Part shown: in pieces, positions 6,800 through 12,595 of the stretch | How the letters are laid out: each line of letters opens with the position of its first letter | Numbering within the stretch: position 1 is the stretch's first letter | Source of the DNA: Chromatiales bacterium | Lineage (GTDB): Bacteria; Pseudomonadota; Gammaproteobacteria; SZUA-152 | Direction of reading: 5' to 3' | Assembly: GCA_026999335.1 (NCBI GenBank) | Contig: JALTPW010000264.1 | Location: 1 to 12,595, forward strand | DNA length: 12,595 bases | Position numbers and translations under genes: made by a program | Notes under the pieces: generated by a model | Database searches by the model: none | Told to the model about the DNA's origin: nothing | The model's input: only the letters and a program-made list of their open reading frames with translations

Positions 6800-7600
6800 A
6801 TGCATCCCATGCTCAATATCGCGGTTCGCGCCGCACGCCGCGCCGGCAACCATATCGCCCGCTCCGCCAACGACATCGAGCGTCTCGACATCGTCACCAA
6901 GGCCCCCAATGATTTCGTCAGCCAGGTGGATCAGCAGGCTGAACAGATCATTATCGAAATCCTGCGCGACGCCTTCCCAACCCACGGCATCCTCGCCGAG
7001 GAAAGCGGTGAACAGAGTGGTGATGAAGACTACCTGTGGATCATCGACCCACTGGATGGCACCACCAATTTCCTGCATGGCTTTCCCCAGTTCGCCGTCT
7101 CCATCGCCCTCAAGGTACGCGGCCGGCTGGAGCAAGCAGTGGTCTACGATCCCATGCGTCAGGAGCTGTTCACCGCCAGCCGCGGCGCCGGTGCGCAGCT
7201 CAATGACCGTCGTATCCGTGTCAGCAAGCACCGCGGACTGGACGGCGCCCTGCTCGGTACCGGCTTTCCGTTCAAGCAACAGCAACACCTTGATGTCTAC
7301 CTGGCCACCTTCCGTGCCCTGTTCCCCATGACCGCCGGCATCCGCCGTCCCGGCTCCGCGGCGTTGGATCTGGCCTACGTGGCGGCCGGGCGTCTTGACG
7401 GTTTTTGGGAAATCGGTCTCAGTCCCTGGGATTCCGCCGCCGGCGCACTGCTAGTGCAGGAGGCTGGCGGGTTGGTAAGTGACTTCGGCGGCGGTAACGA
7501 ATTTCTGGATAGCGGCAACGTGGTATCCGGTAATCCCAAGGTCTTCAAAGCCATCCTGCAGGCCATTCGCCCGCACCTGACGGACGATCTGCTGCGCTGA
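6800..7600 (+). CDS. suhB: Inositol-1-monophosphatase family protein SuhB
   Basis: 266 residues, against 267 in E. coli SuhB, starting with the same MHPMLNIAVRAAR. The family hydrolyses inositol monophosphates with Mg2+; in E. coli SuhB also acts as a factor in rRNA transcription antitermination and ribosome maturation (known for E. coli, inferred here). Metal-binding residues are visible: Glu67-Glu68 (AEESGE), the signature DPLDGTTNF with Asp83 and Asp86, and the second signature WDSAAGALLVQEAGG with Asp211. ATG 6800 is preferred over the longer open frame from 6701 because of the exact N-terminal match; AGGA lies somewhat far (11 bases) upstream. It is 148 bp after folE2 and probably has its own promoter. 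It is followed by a long gene-free stretch. Confidence 0.96.
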   Translation: MHPMLNIAVRAARRAGNHIARSANDIERLDIVTKAPNDFVSQVDQQAEQIIIEILRDAFPTHGILAEESGEQSGDEDYLWIIDPLDGTTNFLHGFPQFAVSIALKVRGRLEQAVVYDPMRQELFTASRGAGAQLNDRRIRVSKHRGLDGALLGTGFPFKQQQHLDVYLATFRALFPMTAGIRRPGSAALDLAYVAAGRLDGFWEIGLSPWDSAAGALLVQEAGGLVSDFGGGNEFLDSGNVVSGNPKVFKAILQAIRPHLTDDLLR

Positions 7601-7762
7601 ACGACAAGCCATCTCCCCCAGCACAGGCGGTGATGAGAGCGGCTATTTTGGCCTTGCGGTTCTTCACTCGCCATTGAATAAACAACCCCGTAACAAACTA
7701 TCTCGCCATGCGAAAGCGGGATATTGAAGGGTGCTGGCTGAGTCTTGAGAGACCTGGAATAC

Positions 7763-7892
7763 CGTCATTCCCGCGCAGGCGGGAATCCAGAGTGTCGGGA
7801 ATTTCAAGCACGCTGGATGACTCGCTCTGGCAAAAAACCGGATCCTGCGGCGACAATCTCTGGATTCCGGCTAAAAACAGGCCGGAATGACG
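7763..7892. repeat. dRS3-like nested palindromic repeat (MITE-like, 130 bp)
   Basis: The outer ends are inverted: CGTCATTCC (7763-7771) and GGAATGACG (7884-7892). Inner arms are also perfect: GGAATCCAGAG (7782-7792) against CTCTGGATTCC (7858-7868). Each end is itself a palindrome: ATTCCC-N8-GGGAAT at 7767-7786, which is exactly the neisserial dRS3 pattern, and ATTCCGGC/GCCGGAAT at 7864-7888. Elements built on this pattern are dispersed in many beta- and gammaproteobacteria. It contains no gene; its mobility mechanism cannot be told from here. Confidence 0.8.
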
Positions 7893-7908
7893 ATAATCGC
7901 AGCACCCG

Positions 7909-7938
7909 AAGTAGGCGTTTTTCTTAAAAAACCTACTT
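7909..7938. other. AT-rich hairpin
   Basis: AAGTAGG (7909-7915) pairs with CCTACTT (7932-7938); a further TTTTT/AAAAA stretch can pair inside, with a CG bulge. Four T's end the right arm. It could act as a weak terminator in either direction, but the stem is not GC-rich, so this is uncertain. It lies 16 bases beyond the dRS3-like element and may be part of the same insertion. Confidence 0.35.
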
Positions 7939-8051
7939 TTGGTCGGCGAGCTGCGGGGAATTCGACCCGAAGAGATTAAGTTATGCACAGATGATCTCGT
8001 TCTACTCACTGCCACCCGGTAAAACTCGACACTGACATACAGGGCCGTGTG

Positions 8052-8077
8052 TGTAGGAGCGAGCGTTCCTGCCGATA
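8052..8077. repeat. Possible degenerate REP-like sequence
   Basis: TGTAGGAGCGAGCGTTCCTG followed by CCGAT resembles the REP core known from pseudomonads and relatives (GTAGGAGCGAGCTTGCTCGCGA, from memory), but the right half is altered. Only one copy is in the window, so this rests on resemblance alone. Confidence 0.3.
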
Positions 8078-8162
8078 CTCCCTTGGCGGGCAATACCCAT
8101 AGAGAACACTCAAGTTTCCATGTGGTAATGCCGACGTTAAGGGCAACCTCGAGAGCGATAAC

Positions 8163-8408
8163 GTGAACGACATCCCCGGCAATACCTCGAAACGAGATCA
8201 CCAGGCACTGGAACTGACGCTGCACGACGGGCTGGATCGTCTGGAGGAATTCGTCCTGCTGCTAGCCTTGCAGGACTCGGGCAGCCAGTTCGAGATTCTC
8301 TCCATCAGCCCGCCCCCAGCGCCGGCCAAGGCAACCATCACCCGTCCGCACCGCAAGACCGAAAACGTCATTCACCTGCATGAAACTCTGCTAAAAAAGA
8401 CCGCCTGA
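8163..8408 (+). CDS. Small protein of unknown function (81 aa)
   Basis: I do not recognise this protein. The frame begins at GTG 8163 with GAGAG about eight bases upstream, and has no in-frame ATG near the start. Codon use supports it: roughly three quarters of third positions are G or C, as in neighbouring genes. Residues about 13-38 (HQALELTLHDGLDRLEEFVL and on) look like an amphipathic helix rich in Leu, Asp and Glu. A Pro/Ala patch at about 50-56 follows, then a basic tail (RPHRKTEN...LLKKTA). No signal peptide or membrane segment is seen. It stands between the repeat region and pilU, 181 bp before the latter, with no evident operon partner. Confidence 0.5.
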   Translation: MNDIPGNTSKRDHQALELTLHDGLDRLEEFVLLLALQDSGSQFEILSISPPPAPAKATITRPHRKTENVIHLHETLLKKTA

Positions 8409-8589
8409 CCGCCCTCGTTCGCCCCGCAGTGGGTTTCCACCCGGCAATACACATCTCCAAACACGCTTCATTTCCCAACCTGCCTTCACCCGCTCAATCC
8501 GACGCGCAAATTTTGTTACACTCACCGTTTCCGGCCTGCGCCCGATGCCAGGTTCCCATTTCCCCGGTACGCAGAGGTAATAGTACGGC

Positions 8590-9711
8590 ATGGAGCTTCT
8601 TTCCAAACTGTTAAAAAAAATGGTGTCCAGTGGCGCCTCGGATCTGTTTCTGAGCACGGGATCCCCCCCCGCCTTCCGTATCAACGGCGCCCTGCAACCC
8701 CACCCCATTCAGCCATTGGCCCCGGGCATGACGGATCAGATGGCCAAACTGGTGATGCGCAAAGAGCATGCCGACGCCTTTGCGGAAGAACTGGAAATCA
8801 GCCTCGGCTACACCGTACCCGGCATCGGCCGCTTCCGTTTCAACGTCTTCCACCAGCGTGGCGAAATCAGCATGGTCATCCGCGCCGTGCCCTTTGAAGT
8901 ACCCGATTTCGAAACCCTGGGTGTGCCCAACATGTTGCAGGATCTGGTGATGCTCAAGCGGGGCCTGATCCTGGTCGTCGGTCCGTCCGGTGCCGGCAAA
9001 TCCACCACCCTGGCGGCGATGATCGATCACCGCAACAGCAATACCATCAGCCACATCATCACCGTCGAAGACCCCATCGAATACATCCTGCAACACAAGC
9101 AGTCGGTGGTAAATCAACGCGAAATCGGCGTCGACACCAACTCGTATCACAAGGCGCTCATCAATGCCCTGCGCCAGTCGCCGGACATGCTGATGATCGG
9201 CGAGATTCGCGAACACGAAATCATGGAAGACGTACTGGAGTTCTCCGATACCGGCCACCTGTGTCTGGCCACTCTGCACGCCAACAATGCCAGCCAGGTG
9301 TTCGAGCGCATCGTCAACATGTTCCCGCAGGAAAAGCGCGACCTGCTCTACATCACCCTGGCGCAGAATATCAAGGCCGTGATCTCGCAAGTGCTGGTAC
9401 CCACCCTCGACGGCGGACGCACGGTGGCCGTGGAACTGCTGCTCTCCACCTCACGCGTGCGCGACCTGATCCGTCGCGGCGACTTTATCTCACTGGTGGA
9501 CGTAATGGAAAAAGACGCCAACACCGGCATGCGCACCATGGATCAATCGCTCTACGAACTGTATGTCGAAGGCCGCATCAGCGAGGAAACCGCCCTCGCC
9601 TATGCCGACTCCATGAGTAACATGCGCCTGCAGATGCGCCTCTCCGGCCTCAGCTCCAGCACCACCACGAGCATGAGCCTGCCCGGCAACGAAACCACTG
9701 AAAACGAATAA
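8590..9711 (+). CDS. pilU: Type IV pilus retraction ATPase, PilU type
   Basis: 373 residues; PilU of Pseudomonas aeruginosa has about 382. It is a hexameric cytoplasmic motor ATPase of the PilT/PilU family that helps to disassemble the pilus. Residues 1-100 are the PAS-like N-domain (GASDLFLSTGSPPAFRINGA). The ATPase core shows Walker A GPSGAGKST (131-139), the Asp box VEDPIEY with Glu160 and Asp161, Walker B DMLMIGEIR (199-207) and the His box HLCLATLHANN (from 223). The C-terminal part (GMRTMDQSLYELYVEGRIS) is like PilU, and the AIRNLIRE motif of PilT is not present. The tail is Ser/Thr-rich (SSSTTTS). No pilT is next to it, unlike the common pilT-pilU pair. GAGG is 12 bases before the ATG, rather far. 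A weak -10-like TACACT lies at 8517-8522. The rhodanese gene follows after 16 bp, probably co-transcribed. Confidence 0.88.
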   Translation: MELLSKLLKKMVSSGASDLFLSTGSPPAFRINGALQPHPIQPLAPGMTDQMAKLVMRKEHADAFAEELEISLGYTVPGIGRFRFNVFHQRGEISMVIRAVPFEVPDFETLGVPNMLQDLVMLKRGLILVVGPSGAGKSTTLAAMIDHRNSNTISHIITVEDPIEYILQHKQSVVNQREIGVDTNSYHKALINALRQSPDMLMIGEIREHEIMEDVLEFSDTGHLCLATLHANNASQVFERIVNMFPQEKRDLLYITLAQNIKAVISQVLVPTLDGGRTVAVELLLSTSRVRDLIRRGDFISLVDVMEKDANTGMRTMDQSLYELYVEGRISEETALAYADSMSNMRLQMRLSGLSSSTTTSMSLPGNETTENE

Positions 9712-9727
9712 CAAAAAGTAGCCAACC

Positions 9728-10540
9728 ATGAAAAACATGCCCCTCGTCATCGAACCTGAACAACTGGAACAGAAGCTTGGCCACGACGACCTGTTGGTGG
9801 TCGATCTGTGCAAGCCGGAAACCTTCGCCAAGGGACACATCCCCGGTGCTGTGCATCTCGACTACGCGCAGATCGTGCGCCTGGACAGGCCGCGCATGGG
9901 CCTACTGCCCGACGCCACCAGCCTGAGCAACATTTTTTCTTCCATCGGTCTCGCGCCGAAGACACGGGTTGTCGCCTATGACGACGAAGGTGGCGGCCGT
10001 GCGGCACGCTTCCTCTGGACTCTGGATACCGTCGGCCACAAAACGGCCTCCTTGCTCGATGGTGGCCTGTTCAGCTGGGCCAACGAAGGTCACTCGCTGG
10101 AAATCACCGCGCACCACCCGGCGCAGAGCAAATACGCAGTCAACATCACCGATGCCCCGCTGGCCAGCCGCGACTATATCCTCAGCCATCTGAACGACCC
10201 CGGCGTGGTGCTGTGGGACTCCCGTTCCGCCCTGGAATACAGCGGCAAGAAAAAATTCGCTGAACGCGGCGGTCACATCCCCGGCGCCATTAACATCGAT
10301 TGGCTCGAGGTCATGGACAGATCACGCAACATGCGCCTGAAAACCGAAATGGATCTGCGTACCCTGCTCGAAGGCAAGGGCATTACCCGCGACAAAACCG
10401 TCATCACTTACTGCCAGACCCACCATCGCTCGGCGTTGACCTACTTCGTGTTGAAGGTACTCGGCTACCCGAATATCAAAGGCTACCCTGGCTCCTGGTC
10501 GGACTGGGGCAATAGCCCTGATACGCCCATCGAGGCCTGA
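9728..10540 (+). CDS. Two-domain rhodanese-like sulfurtransferase
   Basis: 270 residues in two rhodanese domains, the layout of thiosulfate and 3-mercaptopyruvate sulfurtransferases. The N-domain (about 7-125) has GHIPGAVHLDY and a YDDEGGGRAARF loop without cysteine, as is usual for the inactive half. The C-domain (about 145-265) has WDSRSALEYSG, GGHIPGAINIDW and the active-site loop CQTHHRS with the probable persulfide-carrying Cys229. This loop differs from CRTGV/CGSGVTA-type loops of well-studied TST and MST enzymes, so the donor and acceptor cannot be assigned. No signal peptide, so cytoplasmic. It follows pilU after 16 bp; the link to pili may be only transcriptional. Met4 is an alternative start; no strong Shine-Dalgarno is visible. 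Its gene ends before a hairpin that can act as terminator. Confidence 0.88.
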   Translation: MKNMPLVIEPEQLEQKLGHDDLLVVDLCKPETFAKGHIPGAVHLDYAQIVRLDRPRMGLLPDATSLSNIFSSIGLAPKTRVVAYDDEGGGRAARFLWTLDTVGHKTASLLDGGLFSWANEGHSLEITAHHPAQSKYAVNITDAPLASRDYILSHLNDPGVVLWDSRSALEYSGKKKFAERGGHIPGAINIDWLEVMDRSRNMRLKTEMDLRTLLEGKGITRDKTVITYCQTHHRSALTYFVLKVLGYPNIKGYPGSWSDWGNSPDTPIEA

Positions 10541-10596
10541 TCGAGCAATGTCATTGCGGGGAAATTGACTCCTCAGGGATTAAAACGGAAAACATC

Positions 10597-10644
10597 GTGC
10601 GCACAGCGCACGCTACAAGTAGGAGTAGTGTGCGCCGTGCGCAC
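10597..10644. repeat. 20-bp near-perfect inverted repeat between convergent genes
   Basis: GTGCGCACAGCGCACGCTAC (10597-10616) and GTAGTGTGCGCCGTGCGCAC (10625-10644) are reverse complements except for two positions, with an 8-base spacer. Each arm also contains smaller GTGCGCAC and GCGCAC palindromes. It lies between the end of the rhodanese gene and the end of the convergent oxidoreductase gene, so it could end both transcripts as a strong hairpin, although no T-tract follows. GTGCGC repeats ending in CTAC recur in intergenic regions of other gammaproteobacteria (from memory). Confidence 0.7.
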
Positions 10645-10739
10645 AAGATGGCTCTACCTGTAACTCGCATACGATCCACCCTATCTGCAGTAGCGCGGGC
10701 CTGGAGCCCCATAAAATATTCCGTGACACCGGCAAAGAG

Positions 10740-11855
10740 TCACTCAGGATTCAATACGGGTTCCAGCCTCTTCATCACTTTCTCTGCAGTATGCGCGTGC
10801 GAGGTCAGCTTCCCGCCATAGATACTGACGACCCGAGGTATGCTGTCGTCACAATGCAGGACAGTATCCCGCGAGCGGGTGAACGCTCGCCCCTTACCAG
10901 TCGGCAATACGCGCAAGCCGGCAAATGACGCCATGATGTCCGTGGATTCGAGCCTGCGGTTGAAATAATGGTTGTACACGGCCAGCAGGTAGGACTGTTC
11001 CGATGGCAGCGGCTGGACATCGGCCGGGTCGCCCCGGTAGGGGGTCTCGGTGGTTCCAATCAGGGTATGACCCCGCCAGGGCATGACAAAAACCGCACGC
11101 CGATCCTGCGGGGCTTCCAGATAATAGATACCCCGCTCCAGCCTCCCTGGAACAACGATGTGCGTACCCTGCACCAGTTCGATGGCCAGTGGCGGCAGAT
11201 GCGGCGTCATGCATTCCAGCACGAGATTGACCCAGGGCCCGGCGGCATTGACCACGCATGTGGTGGTAAATTCTTCCGCCCCCGCCGGCCCATGGCAACG
11301 CACACGACAACGGGTCGCCGTGCATTCGGCCTGTTCGAGGCGGGTATTGAAGGCAACGCTTGCACCAAGCGCCTGCGCATCGGCAAGTACCGCTTCGGTC
11401 AGCGCACGGTCATCGGTTTGCGCATCAAAATAACGAAACACGGCGCGCAGGCCATGGCTGTCCAGTCCATCCAGGTCATGCCATTCACTGGCGGGGATAC
11501 GGCGAAAGCGCTGCCCACCCAGCAGGCGGTACAGCCACAATCCAAACGCAATCTTCCAGGCCGGGCGAGTGGTATGGGCATACACCGGCAGATAAAACGG
11601 GGTGAGTTGCACCAGCGAGGACCGTTCGCGTAATAACGCGCGTTGTGCGTGCAGACATTCGCGCACCAGTCGCAACTGACCGGTTTCGAGATAGCGCAGA
11701 CCGCCATGAATCAGCTTTGATGAGCGGCTCGATGTCCCTTCCGCCGGCCGGCCGAACTGTTCGATGACGTGCACGCGGTAACCCCGTCGCGCAGCGGCAT
11801 GTGCGACCGCAGCGCCGTGTATGCCGGCGCCAACGATGAGGATGTCACAGTCCAT
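10740..11855 (-). CDS. Short GlpD-like FAD-dependent glycerol-3-phosphate dehydrogenase
   Basis: 371 residues from ATG 11855. Opens with the FAD-binding Rossmann motif DILIVGAGIHGAAVAHAAARRG, then the GlpD signature TSSRSSKLIHGGLRYLE. Further matches to E. coli GlpD include NAAGPWVN, VQGTHIVVPG, VFVMPWRGHTLIGTT and a YGGKLTSHAHTAEKVM end. The family oxidises sn-glycerol-3-phosphate to dihydroxyacetone phosphate and passes electrons to quinone at the inner membrane. It stops where the FAD/substrate domain ends: the ~120-residue C-terminal domain of the 501-residue E. coli enzyme is absent, and the DNA downstream shows no leftover of it, so this looks like a natural short form. Substrate is therefore only inferred. 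ATG 11855 is chosen over a TTG at 11876; it overlaps the upstream phosphodiesterase gene by 11 bases, so translation is probably coupled. The upstream gene would supply glycerol-3-phosphate. Confidence 0.85.
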   Translation of the reverse strand: MDCDILIVGAGIHGAAVAHAAARRGYRVHVIEQFGRPAEGTSSRSSKLIHGGLRYLETGQLRLVRECLHAQRALLRERSSLVQLTPFYLPVYAHTTRPAWKIAFGLWLYRLLGGQRFRRIPASEWHDLDGLDSHGLRAVFRYFDAQTDDRALTEAVLADAQALGASVAFNTRLEQAECTATRCRVRCHGPAGAEEFTTTCVVNAAGPWVNLVLECMTPHLPPLAIELVQGTHIVVPGRLERGIYYLEAPQDRRAVFVMPWRGHTLIGTTETPYRGDPADVQPLPSEQSYLLAVYNHYFNRRLESTDIMASFAGLRVLPTGKGRAFTRSRDTVLHCDDSIPRVVSIYGGKLTSHAHTAEKVMKRLEPVLNPE

Positions 11856-12595
11856 GACGACAGGCCCGCCCGGCAAGCCGGGGATGTTTCAACAGACGGC
11901 AAATATCACCGGTTTCGATCAGGTCGACACCCCGTTGCGCCCAGTCCAGGGCCTGCTGCGGATCCCCGATATCGTAAAGCATCCAGCGCCAACCGCCTGG
12001 CCAGGGTGTTTCATGACGCTGAATTTTGCGCTCATTGCAAATCAAGTATTGCGGTTTCAGCCGTTCGGCGCGTTGCCGGGATTTGTCATTGTATTCGTGT
12101 AATACCCAGCCCAATTCCGGCGCCACATGCTTGCGTGCAAGGTGTAATGCCTCATCATCAAAAGAGATGAGTACACATTGCTTCCGGTGTGGTGCCATAA
12201 CCTTCAGTAGCGCGCATGTTACGGCTTCACGGCCAAAATGTTGCAGACTTTCCATTTTTATTTCCACCATGGCACGGACATCAGGATAAGTGGACAGCCA
12301 CTCGAGCACATCATCGAGCAAGGGCGCCGGTGCCGGGAAAAAACGTGCAGCAAAGCGTTCGGGATAATGCACACTGATGCGGCTACAGGCTTGCGCATCG
12401 AGTTCAAAAACGCCTCGCGGGTCATTGCCCGTGCGCTGGAAACCGGCATCATGCAGCAGTATAAAACGACCATCGGCGCACATCTGTACATCGAACTCCA
12501 GCCAGCAGGCACCGGCATCGACGGCCGCCTGTAATGCCGGCCAGCTGTTTTCCGGGTATTGCACCATGTCGCCGCGGTGGCCGACCAGCTGCGGG
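11845..12595 (-). CDS. Glycerophosphodiester phosphodiesterase (UgpQ-like), 5' end outside window
   Basis: The frame is open to the right edge, so the start lies beyond 12595; 249 codons are visible. Glycerophosphodiester phosphodiesterase splits deacylated phospholipids (glycerophosphodiesters) into glycerol-3-phosphate and an alcohol, with a divalent metal. The first visible residues are PQLVGHRGD, then PENSW: the catalytic HRG and PEN motifs. Also visible are LEFDVQMCADG with the metal-binding Glu and Asp, LLHD with the second catalytic His, VEIKME, and a C-terminal GVDLIETGDI, where many homologues have a T/SD ending. E. coli UgpQ is 247 residues, so only a few N-terminal residues should be missing; no signal peptide can be seen or excluded. 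The stop overlaps the start of the GlpD-like gene, forming a two-step pathway in one transcript. Confidence 0.92.
   Translation of the reverse strand, partial: PQLVGHRGDMVQYPENSWPALQAAVDAGACWLEFDVQMCADGRFILLHDAGFQRTGNDPRGVFELDAQACSRISVHYPERFAARFFPAPAPLLDDVLEWLSTYPDVRAMVEIKMESLQHFGREAVTCALLKVMAPHRKQCVLISFDDEALHLARKHVAPELGWVLHEYNDKSRQRAERLKPQYLICNERKIQRHETPWPGGWRWMLYDIGDPQQALDWAQRGVDLIETGDICRLLKHPRLAGRACRHGL

Larger units (their letters stand above)
7601..8162. other. Gene-poor region after suhB, with repeats
   Basis: 562 bp in which I find no believable gene. It holds the dRS3-like element (7763-7892), an AT-rich hairpin (7909-7938) and a possible REP-like fragment near 8052-8077. Open frames through it on both strands are translations of the repeat (for example the DSRLRGNDG peptide on the minus strand). 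I see no strong terminator directly after suhB; the repeat palindromes or the hairpin may end its transcript. Confidence 0.6.

Noticed and set aside
7708..7927. Two 60-codon plus-strand frames in the repeat region
   Set aside because: They consist of translated palindromic repeat sequence and have no gene-like composition.
7698..8225. 175-codon open frame on the minus strand
   Set aside because: It reads through the dRS3-like element (DSRLRGNDG peptide typical of repeat translation) and overlaps the start of the better supported plus-strand small gene.
8611..9390. 259-codon minus-strand frame within pilU
   Set aside because: Antisense shadow; all family motifs are on the plus strand.
10968..11633. 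221-codon plus-strand frame opposite the GlpD-like gene
   Set aside because: Antisense shadow of a gene with clear GlpD motifs.
11856..11876. TTG start for the GlpD-like gene
   Set aside because: The ATG at 11855 directly precedes the FAD-binding strand and is a better codon.

Overview
The window looks like chromosomal DNA of a GC-rich gammaproteobacterium. Dxs and SuhB track the E. coli proteins closely as I remember them, a PilU-type pilus ATPase is present, and the spacers carry dispersed palindromes of a kind common in proteobacteria. The genus cannot be told. I see no tRNA, rRNA, CRISPR array, transposase or phage gene.

Left part (1-2989, minus strand): a two-gene operon. A membrane-anchored Ser/Thr protein kinase, whose N-terminus carries three imperfect DKTR-type repeats, overlaps by 4 bases (ATGA) a predicted lipoprotein. 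That lipoprotein has Sel1 repeats, a long coiled coil, a beta-rich region and the beginning of a caspase-like (peptidase C14) domain; it runs off the left edge. This kinase plus caspase-like lipoprotein pair is the least ordinary content of the window.

Middle part (about 3200-7600, plus strand): housekeeping genes dxs (isoprenoid precursors, thiamine and pyridoxal), queD and folE2 (GTP to 7,8-dihydroneopterin triphosphate to 6-carboxytetrahydropterin, toward queuosine; FolE2 also feeds folate), and suhB. A palindromic AT-rich repeat lies between queD and folE2. A gene-poor stretch of 562 bp after suhB holds a dRS3-like mobile repeat, an AT-rich hairpin and a possible REP-like fragment.

Right part, plus strand (8163-10540): a small unknown ORF, then a pilU-type retraction ATPase followed after 16 bp by a two-domain rhodanese. 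A 20-bp near-perfect inverted repeat separates these from a convergent minus-strand pair (10740 to the right edge): a glycerophosphodiester phosphodiesterase (5' end outside the window) overlapping a short GlpD-like FAD oxidoreductase. Together these two could turn glycerophosphodiesters into glycerol-3-phosphate and then dihydroxyacetone phosphate.
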